Origin: an uncultured Christensenellaceae bacterium
Lineage (GTDB): Bacteria > Bacillota > Clostridia > Christensenellales > Borkfalkiaceae
DNA: 64,000 bases
Reading direction: 5' to 3'
Assembly: GCA_910587365.1 (NCBI GenBank)
Contig: CAJUKJ010000007.1
Span: 1 to 64,000 of the forward strand
Shown piece after piece: positions 27,016 to 34,277 of the stretch. The notes below the pieces were generated by a model. It was not told the DNA's origin. It saw only the letters and a list, made by a program, of their open reading frames with translations, and made no database searches. Position 1 is the first letter of the stretch. Each line of letters begins with the position of its first letter. The position numbers and the translations under genes are program-made.

Positions 27016-29322
27016 ATGGGTAAATTTGAAGATTTTCCTCTGCTTGCATTGCGCGGCAGAGTATTATTTCCCGACACCACGGTCAACTTCGACGTGGGCA
27101 GACCTATTTCCATTTCGGCTGTCAAAAGCTCGGCAGAGTACGAGTCGCGCCTGTTCGTATGCGCGCAAAAGCAGTCCGATAAGGAGGATATTACGGACGA
27201 GGACGTATACACCGCAGGCACGGTAGTAAAAATCCGCCAGATAACCCGCCTTCCCGGCAGTACTGTCCGTCTTACCGTAGAGGGGCTTTTTCGCGCTCAG
27301 GCAAGACAGGTCAGGAAGGAGAACGGGACTTATATCGCAACGGTTGAAGAAATAGTCCCCGTCCGCGGCGACAAGTCTTTGGAGGAAGCGTATTTTCGCA
27401 CCTCAAAGGAAATTTTAAAGGACATAACTTCAACGGACAGCCGTCTGTCAAAGGACGCGCTTTCCGCGCTTGACAGATGCTCCGACCCCGACGTGTTCGT
27501 AAACCTCGCCGCGCATTATCTGCAAATTAAAACCGAACAAAAGCAAGACCTTTTGCAGTGCGCGCGCACGGTTGACAGGTTAAAAAAGGTGGACAAGCTT
27601 TTAAACGACGAGCTGGAAATAATGCGTTTGGAACGCAAAATAAACACCGTCGTAAGGCAGAATATAGATAAAAACCAGAAAGAATACTATTTAAGAGAGC
27701 AGCTTAAAGCTATCCATTCCGAGCTTGGCGACGACGGCGAGGAATGCGACGAACTCAAAGAGAAGATTGAGGGTATGGATATGCCCGAAGAGGCGAAGAA
27801 TAAATGCCTTAAAGAGCTTTCGCGTATGTCCAGAATGCAGACCTCTTCGCCCGACTATAACGTTTTACGCGTCTATCTCGATTGGATGCTCGATATCCCG
27901 TGGAGCGAATGTACCGAGGATACCGAGGTGCTTGCGGACGCGGTAAAGGTGCTTGAAGACGACCATTACGGGCTTGAAAAGATTAAGGAACGCATAACCG
28001 AATATCTTGCCGTGTTAAAGCGGACGGGCGGACACAACGCGCCCATACTCTGTTTCGTAGGTCCTCCGGGCGTCGGAAAAACCTCTATTGCAAGCTCGAT
28101 TGCCCGCGCCCTCGGCAGAAACTTCGTCAGAATGAGCTTCGGCGGCGTCAAGGACGAGGCTGAAGTAAGGGGACACAGAAAGACCTACGTCGGCGCAATG
28201 CCGGGGCGCATTATAAGCGGAATGAAAAAGGCGGGTTCTATAAACCCCGTGTTCCTTCTTGACGAGGTGGATAAAATTTCGTCGGATATGAGGGGCGACC
28301 CCGCGGGCGCGCTTTTGGAAGTTCTCGACCCTGCGCAGAACTCGACCTTCGTCGACAGATACATCGAAGTACCTTACGATTTAAGCAAGGTATTGTTTAT
28401 AACCACGGCAAACAGTCTTGACACTATCCCCGTTCCCCTGCTTGACAGAATGGAAATAATCGAGCTTACGGGCTACACTCCCGAAGAAAAGCGTGAAATA
28501 GCAAAACGCTATCTCGTTCCCAGAAGGCGCGAAGCGAACGGACTTAAAGCTTCGGAAATTTCAATAACCGACCGCGCCATCGACGCTATAATCGACGGTT
28601 ACACTATGGAAGCGGGCGTGCGCGGTTTAGAGCGAAAGATTGACGCGGTATGCCGCAAAGCCGCAGTAAAGCTTTCGGACGGCAAAGCTAAAAAGCTTAG
28701 CGTAACCGATAAAAACCTTGAAGAAATTCTCGGTTCAAAGCGTTACGTTCGCGACGGCGGCGCGTTAAAGGGCGACGAGGTCGGCGCGGCTACGGGACTT
28801 GCCTGGACGTCAGTCGGCGGAACTACTTTGACTATCGAAGTTTCCGCAATGCAAGGTAAAGGCGACGTTCTTTTAACGGGCAAGCTCGGCGACGTAATGA
28901 AGGAGAGCGCGCGTGCGGCGATAAGCTATATCCGCTCCAACAGCGCAAGCTACGGAATAGACAACTCTCTGTTTGAAAAAACGGATATACACATTCACGT
29001 TCCCGAAGGCGCAACTCCCAAGGACGGGCCCAGCGCGGGTATTACTATGGCAACGGCAATACTTTCCGCGTTCACTCACAAACCCGTAAAGAAGAGTATT
29101 GCGATGACGGGGGAAATTACCCTTCGCGGCAAAGTTCTGCCCATAGGCGGGCTTAAAGAAAAGGCTCTTGCCGCATACCGCATAGGTATACACGACGTAA
29201 TTATCCCTGCCGAAAACCAGAAGGATTTAGAGGATATTCCCAAATCCGTCCGCGAAAGTATAAACTTTATACCCGTAACGGAAGTGGATACCGTTTTCAA
29301 AAACGCCATTCAAGGTATTTAA
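27016..29322 (+). CDS. lon: ATP-dependent protease Lon (LonA)
   Basis: A 768-residue cytosolic protease degrading misfolded and regulatory proteins. The N-terminal substrate domain starts PLLALRGRVLFPDTTVNFDV. The AAA+ domain has Walker A GPPGVGKT near residue 350 and the Walker B region FLLDEVDKI. The C-terminal peptidase has Ser673 (PKDGPSAG) and Lys716 (KEKALAA) as the catalytic dyad. Full length. It follows clpX with a hairpin in the 69-base gap. Confidence 0.96.
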   Translation: MGKFEDFPLLALRGRVLFPDTTVNFDVGRPISISAVKSSAEYESRLFVCAQKQSDKEDITDEDVYTAGTVVKIRQITRLPGSTVRLTVEGLFRAQARQVRKENGTYIATVEEIVPVRGDKSLEEAYFRTSKEILKDITSTDSRLSKDALSALDRCSDPDVFVNLAAHYLQIKTEQKQDLLQCARTVDRLKKVDKLLNDELEIMRLERKINTVVRQNIDKNQKEYYLREQLKAIHSELGDDGEECDELKEKIEGMDMPEEAKNKCLKELSRMSRMQTSSPDYNVLRVYLDWMLDIPWSECTEDTEVLADAVKVLEDDHYGLEKIKERITEYLAVLKRTGGHNAPILCFVGPPGVGKTSIASSIARALGRNFVRMSFGGVKDEAEVRGHRKTYVGAMPGRIISGMKKAGSINPVFLLDEVDKISSDMRGDPAGALLEVLDPAQNSTFVDRYIEVPYDLSKVLFITTANSLDTIPVPLLDRMEIIELTGYTPEEKREIAKRYLVPRRREANGLKASEISITDRAIDAIIDGYTMEAGVRGLERKIDAVCRKAAVKLSDGKAKKLSVTDKNLEEILGSKRYVRDGGALKGDEVGAATGLAWTSVGGTTLTIEVSAMQGKGDVLLTGKLGDVMKESARAAISYIRSNSASYGIDNSLFEKTDIHIHVPEGATPKDGPSAGITMATAILSAFTHKPVKKSIAMTGEITLRGKVLPIGGLKEKALAAYRIGIHDVIIPAENQKDLEDIPKSVRESINFIPVTEVDTVFKNAIQGI

Positions 29323-29363
29323 AACGCGTATATACTTCGCATTTTATAAAAGAGGGTAAAAAT

Positions 29364-29945
29364 ATGCTGAAAATCACAAAAGCCGAATTTATCACAAGCG
29401 CGGCAAGCAAAGCGCAGTTCGTAAAGACTGACAAGCCGATTATTGCCGTGTGCGGTAAATCAAACGTGGGTAAATCGAGCTTTATAAATATGCTTGCGGG
29501 CAGAAAAAAGCTTGCCAAGGTTTCAAAAGAACCGGGCAGAACCCGCCTTATAAACTATTTCGACTTCGGCGCGTTTGTGCTTGCGGACTTGCCGGGGTAC
29601 GGCTTTGCCCGCGTTTCCAAGGAAGAAAAGGCAAAGTGGGCAAAGCTTCTTGACGAATTTTTTGCCGAAAGGGAGGCGGCGCACGTTTTCGCGCTCTGCG
29701 ATATCCGTCACGACCCAACGGCAGACGATAAGCAGATGATAGAGTACCTGTATTACAACATAATCCCGTTTACGGTAATCGCAACCAAGGCGGACAAGCT
29801 TTCAAAAGCCGCGTGCGCGCGCAGTGCGCAAAGCATAGCCGCAACATTCAAGTGCGGAAGCGGCGATATCCTTATAACCTCGTCGGAAACCCGTCAGGGA
29901 CTTGACAAAGTACTTGAAAGGCTTGAAAGTATAATTAATTTATAA
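29364..29945 (+). CDS. engB: Ribosome biogenesis GTPase EngB (YsxC/YihA)
   Basis: A 193-residue TRAFAC-class GTPase needed for 50S subunit assembly. G1 is GKSNVGKSS, G3 is DLPGYGFA and G4 is TKADK; the switch region EPGRTRLINYF is typical of the EngB subgroup. GAGGG upstream supports the ATG. Its position directly after lon is conserved in many Firmicutes. Confidence 0.95.
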   Translation: MLKITKAEFITSAASKAQFVKTDKPIIAVCGKSNVGKSSFINMLAGRKKLAKVSKEPGRTRLINYFDFGAFVLADLPGYGFARVSKEEKAKWAKLLDEFFAEREAAHVFALCDIRHDPTADDKQMIEYLYYNIIPFTVIATKADKLSKAACARSAQSIAATFKCGSGDILITSSETRQGLDKVLERLESIINL

Positions 29946-29954
29946 ATTAACCGC

Positions 29955-29982
29955 AAAAAGACCTCTTGGACGAGGTCTTTTT
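29955..29982. terminator. Terminator after engB
   Basis: AAAAAGACCTC, loop TTGGAC, GAGGTCTTTTT with further T residues. A and T runs on both sides make it able to stop transcripts from either direction. Confidence 0.92.
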
Positions 29983-30044
29983 TTACGCTGTAAGTTTTTT
30001 TGCAAAGCTTCGCTAAAATTATAATACTTTAAAACCAAAACCGC

Positions 30045-30063
30045 AATCTGTCAAATTTCGACG
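30045..30063 (-). promoter_or_regulatory. Shared 19-bp motif, copy 1
   Basis: On the minus strand CGTCGAAATTTGACAGATT; it differs at one position from the copy at 33459-33477. It contains TTGACA with TAAAGT 17 bp downstream (30031-30026), a possible minus-strand promoter. Confidence 0.5.
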
Positions 30064-30112
30064 TTTTTCGTTAGCAAAGTTGCATTAAAATATAGCACAG
30101 GAGATTTGGCTT

Positions 30113-30310
30113 ATGAAAAACGAAAAACAGCTTCTTCATAAATTTATTAATTTTCTTATAGGCAGTCTTGGCGAACTAAACCGTATGGTCAGGTCTGATT
30201 TCAACGACGGGGAGTTTTGGGCTTTTATCGAATGTCTTGAAATTCTCGGCGAATGGAGCGGGTTTAAAGAATACGGCATAAACGATATCGAAAAGCATTT
30301 TTCGGTATAA
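30113..30310 (+). CDS. Small acidic protein of unknown function
   Basis: A 65-residue protein (net acidic, Phe- and Trp-containing, predicted helical, no membrane segment). AGGAG at 30099-30103, 9 bases before the ATG, and a strong terminator after the stop show that it is a real, separately transcribed gene. No family recognised. It lies between engB and the ECF sigma factor. Confidence 0.65.
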   Translation: MKNEKQLLHKFINFLIGSLGELNRMVRSDFNDGEFWAFIECLEILGEWSGFKEYGINDIEKHFSV

Positions 30311-30317
30311 ATTAACC

Positions 30318-30365
30318 TTTAACGTCCCGCAGCGGTAATTGCGTTTACCGCTGCGGGACGTTAAA
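30318..30365 (+). terminator. Very strong hairpin terminator
   Basis: A 21-bp perfect stem (30318-30338 with 30345-30365, core AACGTCCCGCAGCGG) has a 6-base loop and is followed by TATTTTCC. It ends the small-protein gene. Confidence 0.85.
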
Positions 30366-30383
30366 TATTTTCCGCATTTTTAA

Positions 30384-30412
30384 TTGATTTTTTCTTTCCG
30401 ATGACATATAAT
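30384..30412 (+). promoter_or_regulatory. Sigma-A promoter of the ECF sigma operon
   Basis: TTGATT (30384-30389), 17-bp spacer, perfect TATAAT (30407-30412). The 5' leader is about 55 bases. Confidence 0.75.
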
Positions 30413-30473
30413 CAAAAAGCAAAATGGGTTTTTCAGACTTAAAACATTAAATTTTTCATTATCGATAAAAGTT

Positions 30474-31004
30474 ATGACGGAAGAAGAAAATAAGCAATTA
30501 GGCAAACTGATATTTGAAGTAGCCAAAAACAATAAAGACTTGTTAGTTGATATTTATGACAGGATAAAAGGTATTTTATACAGCGTAGGAAATACCTATT
30601 ACAGCAACTTAGAAGACTTGAAAGACTCTATTCAGGACCTTTTAGAGCAGATTCTTAAAAAAGCTAAAAAATTCAGAAAGAACGCTAACGCCTGTGCCTG
30701 GATAATGAAAATTTACAAAAATTCATTCATAAATTTCGACAGGCACGAAAAGGTTGAAAGGGAGTATCTGGAAAAGCTTATCGAACAGGTTCGCTCATCT
30801 TATTTGTCAAGCGACGATTATTTAAGCAGGTACGTCTTATATAACTACATACTCGATAATCTGAATAAGTTTGAACGGAAATTGTTCTATTACAGGTTTC
30901 TTTGCCAATTATCAATCAATGATGTGGCAAATATATTGGGTAAACCCAAAAGCACAATACAGTACCGTATTACCCAATTAGAGCAAAAAATAAGAAAATT
31001 ATAA
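30474..31004 (+). CDS. ECF-type RNA polymerase sigma factor
   Basis: A 176-residue sigma-70 family protein of the extracytoplasmic-function type. Region 2 spans about residues 20-85 (EDLKDSIQDLLEQIL, then ACAWIMKIYKNSFINFDRH). Region 4 spans about 118-176, with the helix-turn-helix LSINDVANILGKPKSTIQYR. There is no Shine-Dalgarno site before the ATG, so the start is likely but not certain. It is followed by a secreted C39-like protein and a single-span protein resembling an anti-sigma factor, which suggests a surface-signal response. Confidence 0.85.
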   Translation: MTEEENKQLGKLIFEVAKNNKDLLVDIYDRIKGILYSVGNTYYSNLEDLKDSIQDLLEQILKKAKKFRKNANACAWIMKIYKNSFINFDRHEKVEREYLEKLIEQVRSSYLSSDDYLSRYVLYNYILDNLNKFERKLFYYRFLCQLSINDVANILGKPKSTIQYRITQLEQKIRKL

Positions 31005-31020
31005 TTTTTTTCGTACGAAT

Positions 31021-31069
31021 CGCCTCCTTGCCTTGTTTTATTATTATAGAATGTTTTACAAAGGAGGTG
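31021..31069 (+). promoter_or_regulatory. Possible ribosome-site-blocking hairpin
   Basis: CGCCTCCTT (31021-31029) can pair with AAGGAGGTG (31061-31069), which is the ribosome-binding site of the next gene. Nine pairs, one G-U, with a 31-base AT-rich loop. Folding would hide the site. Confidence 0.5.
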
Positions 31070-31074
31070 CATTT

Positions 31075-31950
31075 GTGGAAAATGCAACTACAAGGTTTCT
31101 TTTTTCAATTTTGGCTTTTGCGCTATGCGCAATTTTGTCGTTGACGCTGTTATGCGGCATTAAACCCGCTAAGGCGATAGCCGACAGCCAGTCCGTGTAT
31201 TGCGACGACGGTACATATAACGGAACGGGAACGCAGACAAGCGCGACTTATGATATTCCCTGCGACGACTATAAAGTTATCGACGGAGCTATGCATGGTT
31301 TTCCGCCTTCGTTCGGTAACGGCGATACTTCAATGTCTAACACCTGCGGGCCGCTTGCGGCTATGAATATCGTAACGTTTTACGACAGATGGTGTACGGA
31401 GCTTATTCCCGACTACGACCCGGGAGTGTTGTTCAGCTCGGGTTATCAGTATTGGACTGACAGAAATTTAGAGCAGACGGAAAAGGCAATAAGGTCGCTT
31501 TACAGCCTTATGAAGACAGCAGAACTCGGCGGTACGACTTCGGCAAATTTTAAAAGCGGATTAAAGGCATACGTTGAAAATGCAGGTTACAGCGTGTCGT
31601 ATACGTCCTTTTATAACGGTGCAACTTCCGTCAATTTAAGTAAACTTAAAACCGCTATCGGACAGATGAAAGTCGGCTTAATTATGTGCGAAAGGTTCAA
31701 CTTCGTTTCTAATATTATTATTTCTCCGGCAGATTCAATTGCAAGAATTGTAAAGGTAAACCATGACGCGGCACATATAATGGCGGTAACGGGTTGGGAA
31801 ACCTTTGCTTTTTATAAAAACGGCGTTACAGTCGCAACTGAAACGTTTTTGTGCGTAAGCAGCGGTTTCAGCTCAGGCGAAAGAGGTTACGTCCAGTTAA
31901 GCGACGGCTATCTCAATATTAACGAAGCATTAATTTATACAATTTCTTAA
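31075..31950 (+). CDS. Secreted papain-fold C39-like peptidase
   Basis: A 291-residue exported protein. The signal peptide covers about residues 1-36 (hydrophobic core then KPAKA). The mature part has NTCGPLAAMNIVTFYD with the probable catalytic Cys. NHDAAHIMAVTGWE holds the probable catalytic His. This is the C39/BtlA-type papain-like layout. GTG at 31075 is chosen because AAAGGAGG (31060-31067) lies 7 bases upstream. It sits between a sigma factor and a probable anti-sigma factor, so it may process a surface signal or be the regulated output. Catalysis is inferred from motifs only. Confidence 0.75.
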   Translation: MENATTRFLFSILAFALCAILSLTLLCGIKPAKAIADSQSVYCDDGTYNGTGTQTSATYDIPCDDYKVIDGAMHGFPPSFGNGDTSMSNTCGPLAAMNIVTFYDRWCTELIPDYDPGVLFSSGYQYWTDRNLEQTEKAIRSLYSLMKTAELGGTTSANFKSGLKAYVENAGYSVSYTSFYNGATSVNLSKLKTAIGQMKVGLIMCERFNFVSNIIISPADSIARIVKVNHDAAHIMAVTGWETFAFYKNGVTVATETFLCVSSGFSSGERGYVQLSDGYLNINEALIYTIS

Positions 31951-31961
31951 GAGGTGTAATT

Positions 31962-32627
31962 ATGGAAGAAAATCAGGATTTATTTGAAAAACTCAGACAG
32001 ATCAGGGACAGCTATGACCCCGACCCCGATTTGGCAAACAGGGTAATTGAAAAAGTTAACCAGCGCGAGGCAACGGTTGCCTTTAAAAAGCCCGTACCTA
32101 AGTGGATATGGTATTTAATAGGCGGTATAATAGCCGCGTTTTTGGCTGTTTTCTTGCCCGTATATCTTACAAAAAACAATTCAAAGTTAGCCATATATTC
32201 TTCTGAAAGTATAATTTTTGAAGACATAAGCGATATGGACGGCTTTCTTTCGGAAAACAATTTAACTTTAAATTATTTCAAAACAGAACCTGAAAATAAC
32301 AGGCTTGCTAAAATAAAAGATAACGGTATTTATGCTTATATAACGCAAGAGTTTACCGGTATCGGAGAAAACGGATTTGATGTTGTTGTTCTTAACATGG
32401 TTTTATTGAAAAATGCGGAGTTTGAGTTCTATAATTCTTATAATTCACTTACAAACACCGCATCAATAGGAGGATTAGATATTAAATATTCTATTGTCAG
32501 CGAATTAACTAATAATAGAATTTACGCTAAATTTATTTTAAAAGGCAAAACATATTTCCTTCAAATAGACACACAAGACGGCGGTACGGCTGTTCTGGAA
32601 AAATACATCAATCAATTATTAAATTAA
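31962..32627 (+). CDS. Single-span membrane protein, probable anti-sigma factor
   Basis: A 221-residue protein. A short cytoplasmic N-terminus (about 1-45) contains DPDPDLANRVIEKVNQRE, a pattern frequent in anti-sigma-like proteins. One membrane helix follows at about 48-68 and then an extracytoplasmic domain of about 150 residues with no recognised fold. The topology and operon position after an ECF sigma factor suggest that it holds the sigma factor. No zinc-binding HxxxCxxC motif is present, so this is not a ZAS-type anti-sigma factor. GAGGTG precedes the ATG. Confidence 0.65.
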   Translation: MEENQDLFEKLRQIRDSYDPDPDLANRVIEKVNQREATVAFKKPVPKWIWYLIGGIIAAFLAVFLPVYLTKNNSKLAIYSSESIIFEDISDMDGFLSENNLTLNYFKTEPENNRLAKIKDNGIYAYITQEFTGIGENGFDVVVLNMVLLKNAEFEFYNSYNSLTNTASIGGLDIKYSIVSELTNNRIYAKFILKGKTYFLQIDTQDGGTAVLEKYINQLLN

Positions 32628-32650
32628 ATATTAAAGCACGTTTAAAGGAC

Positions 32651-32681
32651 GGCGTTACTTTTTTAAGTAACGCCCCTTTTT
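32651..32681 (+). terminator. Terminator of the ECF sigma operon
   Basis: GGCGTTACTT, loop TTTT, AAGTAACGCC, followed by CCTTTTTTT. A textbook intrinsic terminator. Confidence 0.93.
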
Positions 32682-32705
32682 TTGTGCAAAAAAATGGAGT
32701 GCAAA

Positions 32706-33056
32706 ATGAAAAACCATAAAAATTATGAAAACAAAATCTATAAAAATGAAACCAGAAATAAGGAGCTAAAGCTTGTCAAATTATATTCTCGCGGCAGCGA
32801 CAATGATGAAAAAGCTAAAAAAATTCTTACTATTCTCAATATCTGTTTCAGCGGTATAAGCGCATTTACCGAAACCGACCATAATAAAATCGTAGATAAT
32901 CTTTATTTCAACCAAGCATATAATCTTATGGATACAAAAATCGTAAAAATGACGCAGCTTGTTTCCGTCAGTGAAAGTACTCTCGGGCGTTACCGCAATA
33001 AATACTGTAACGTGGCGGAGGTGGTTTTGTATCTTATCGAGCATAGCAATCTGTAA
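32706..33056 (+). CDS. Small HTH-like protein, family member 1
   Basis: A 116-residue basic protein. GGAG at 32696-32699 fixes the ATG at 32706; earlier in-frame codons lie in the preceding terminator. The C-terminal third, VSVSESTLGRYRNKYCNVAE, aligns with the corresponding part of the two minus-strand genes that follow (STLEDRRKKF and NALRKHRNQY). All three appear to have a helix-turn-helix resembling sigma region 4. Function unknown. Being next to an ECF sigma operon suggests a regulatory role, but that is inference. Confidence 0.65.
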   Translation: MKNHKNYENKIYKNETRNKELKLVKLYSRGSDNDEKAKKILTILNICFSGISAFTETDHNKIVDNLYFNQAYNLMDTKIVKMTQLVSVSESTLGRYRNKYCNVAEVVLYLIEHSNL

Positions 33057-33062
33057 AAAAAC

Positions 33063-33088
33063 GGGTGCCTTAACTTATTAAGGCACCC
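33063..33088 (-). terminator. Terminator between convergent HTH-like genes
   Basis: GGGTGCCTTAA, loop CTTA, TTAAGGCACCC. On the minus strand a run of seven T residues follows, so it ends the gene at 33088-33423; the plus-strand side lacks a T run. Confidence 0.85.
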
Positions 33089-33423
33089 TAATTGCTTATT
33101 GTTATTGCGGCTTCGTTTATAGGGCTTACGCTTTCTTTTGCTTTTTCGGTAAAGTAAATAAAAATACTTTTAAATTTCTTTCTTCTGTCTTCAAGCGTGC
33201 TTACGCTTGTAAACAATACGTGTTGCGCAATGTAGTCATAGCTCAGCCCTTCATGGTTTTTTGTGTACAGATAATAAAAAAATTTTATCTCTTCATTGCG
33301 GTTTTCAAGTACGGCGTTGGCTTCTATATAAATTGTTGACAATTTATAAGCAAGGTTCAAAATTTCGTCGTTGCAGCTTCTCGCCTCACATATTAACTTT
33401 TCCGTTTTGCTAAGTAACGCCAT
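33088..33423 (-). CDS. Small HTH-like protein, family member 2
   Basis: A 111-residue protein from the ATG at 33423 (MALLSKTEK). An upstream in-frame ATG at 33444 falls within the predicted -10 box. A long helix (about 10-45) is followed by GLSYDYIAQH and STLEDRRKKFKSIFIYF, matching the layout of its two neighbours. The promoter has TTGACA (33468-33463), 17 bp and AATGAT, and the -35 lies within a conserved 19-bp motif. No clear ribosome site. Function unknown. Confidence 0.62.
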   Translation of the reverse strand: MALLSKTEKLICEARSCNDEILNLAYKLSTIYIEANAVLENRNEEIKFFYYLYTKNHEGLSYDYIAQHVLFTSVSTLEDRRKKFKSIFIYFTEKAKESVSPINEAAITISN

Positions 33424-33458
33424 ATTGTAAAAATATGGTATCATTTTTTAACGCAAAA

Positions 33459-33477
33459 AATCTGTCAAAATTCGACG
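33459..33477 (-). promoter_or_regulatory. Shared 19-bp motif, copy 2
   Basis: On the minus strand CGTCGAATTTTGACAGATT. It includes the TTGACA box of the gene at 33088-33423, so a bound regulator would act at the promoter. Confidence 0.55.
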
Positions 33478-33506
33478 GCATTCGCATCCATCGGAAAATC
33501 AGGCAT

Positions 33507-33544
33507 AAAAAAATGTACGCACTGTTCAGTGCGTACATTTTTTT
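33507..33544. terminator. Bidirectional terminator
   Basis: A 17-bp A/T-ended stem (AAAAAAATGTACGCACT and complement) with loop GTTC. It ends the minus-strand gene at 33543-33857. Confidence 0.9.
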
Positions 33545-33857
33545 ATTCCGATAAAATATTTAAAAGTGGTTCCGTCCTGACTCCATTGAGGAAGTAGACA
33601 AACCATTCTACATATTGGTTACGGTGTTTTCTTAAAGCATTGTCGTTTGTGTGCAGTTCGCGTGCAATTCGTTCATAGGTGTAAACGCGCTTAGTAACGT
33701 TATACAGTGCGGCAAGAGTTTTCTCATGGCAGGTTTGTTTCTTAATATCAATAAATTGCATTACTGTTGCCATTTTATTGAACGCATCGGCGTATTCGCG
33801 GTTTGCAAGTCTTGAATCAAGCATCATAAGTTTCTCAATTTTTTTGATGTTTTTCAT
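33543..33857 (-). CDS. Small HTH-like protein, family member 3
   Basis: A 104-residue basic protein. GAGG at 33865-33868 supports the ATG at 33857. YTYERIARELHTNDNALRKH forms a probable helix-turn-helix, followed by an aromatic helix RNQYVEWFVYFLNG. It shares this plan with the two genes to the left, so the three are paralogues that have diverged strongly. The third copy of the 19-bp motif lies upstream. Confidence 0.68.
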   Translation of the reverse strand: MKNIKKIEKLMMLDSRLANREYADAFNKMATVMQFIDIKKQTCHEKTLAALYNVTKRVYTYERIARELHTNDNALRKHRNQYVEWFVYFLNGVRTEPLLNILSE

Positions 33858-33903
33858 TTTGTTACCTCTTATAAATTTTTTCCACTAAAAATAAAACATT
33901 TTA

Positions 33904-33922
33904 AATCCTTCAAAATACGACG
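33904..33922 (-). promoter_or_regulatory. Shared 19-bp motif, copy 3
   Basis: On the minus strand CGTCGTATTTTGAAGGATT, 16 of 19 positions the same as copy 2. It lies about 50 bases upstream of the HTH-like gene that ends at 33543. Confidence 0.5.
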
Positions 33923-33924
33923 AA

Positions 33925-34203
33925 TTTTACAAATTTTTTTATATATAAGTATTTTTATTAGTGAATTAATTGTAAAAGAGTAATTTTAGGATATATATTT
34001 TCGTATAAATCGACAATATTTTTGTTTAATTTACATAGAAAGGTGCATTTGGGCATATAATTTAATACTTTAAATTTCGGAGAGAAGTATGTTTGACTAT
34101 ATTGCCGAACGAGTGATAAAGGAAGGGAATTACATTATAGAAACAGGTACGACCGTAAGGTCGGCAGCAACACATTTCAATATTTCTAAATCTACTGTAC
34201 ATA
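33925..34203 (+). repeat. Left 279-bp direct repeat (spoIIID promoter and 5' part)
   Basis: Identical to 60031-60309 at a constant offset of 26,106, with one mismatch (C at 34178, T at 60284). The repeat covers the spoIIID control region and its first 38 codons. It marks the left border of the 26-kb island. Confidence 0.95.
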
Positions 34204-34241
34204 CGGTTGTAATAAAACAGAAAGCTTTGTATGGCTCATAA
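34089..34241 (+). pseudogene. Truncated spoIIID
   Basis: The first 38 codons match the complete spoIIID at 60195; then the frame enters foreign sequence and stops after 12 unrelated codons, giving a 50-residue product. It keeps the recognition part of the helix-turn-helix (TVRSAATHFNISKSTVH) but loses the C-terminal basic part needed for DNA binding. The predicted SigE-type promoter and the GGAGAG ribosome site are intact, so it may still be expressed. A terminator follows at once. Confidence 0.88.
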
Positions 34242-34244
34242 ACT

Positions 34245-34277
34245 AAAATCGGGAAGCAAATGCTTCCCGATTTTTTT
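34245..34277. terminator. Bidirectional terminator
   Basis: AATCGGGAAGC, loop AAAT, GCTTCCCGATT with seven T residues after it on the plus side and an A run on the other. It overlaps the stop of the transporter gene. Confidence 0.9.
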
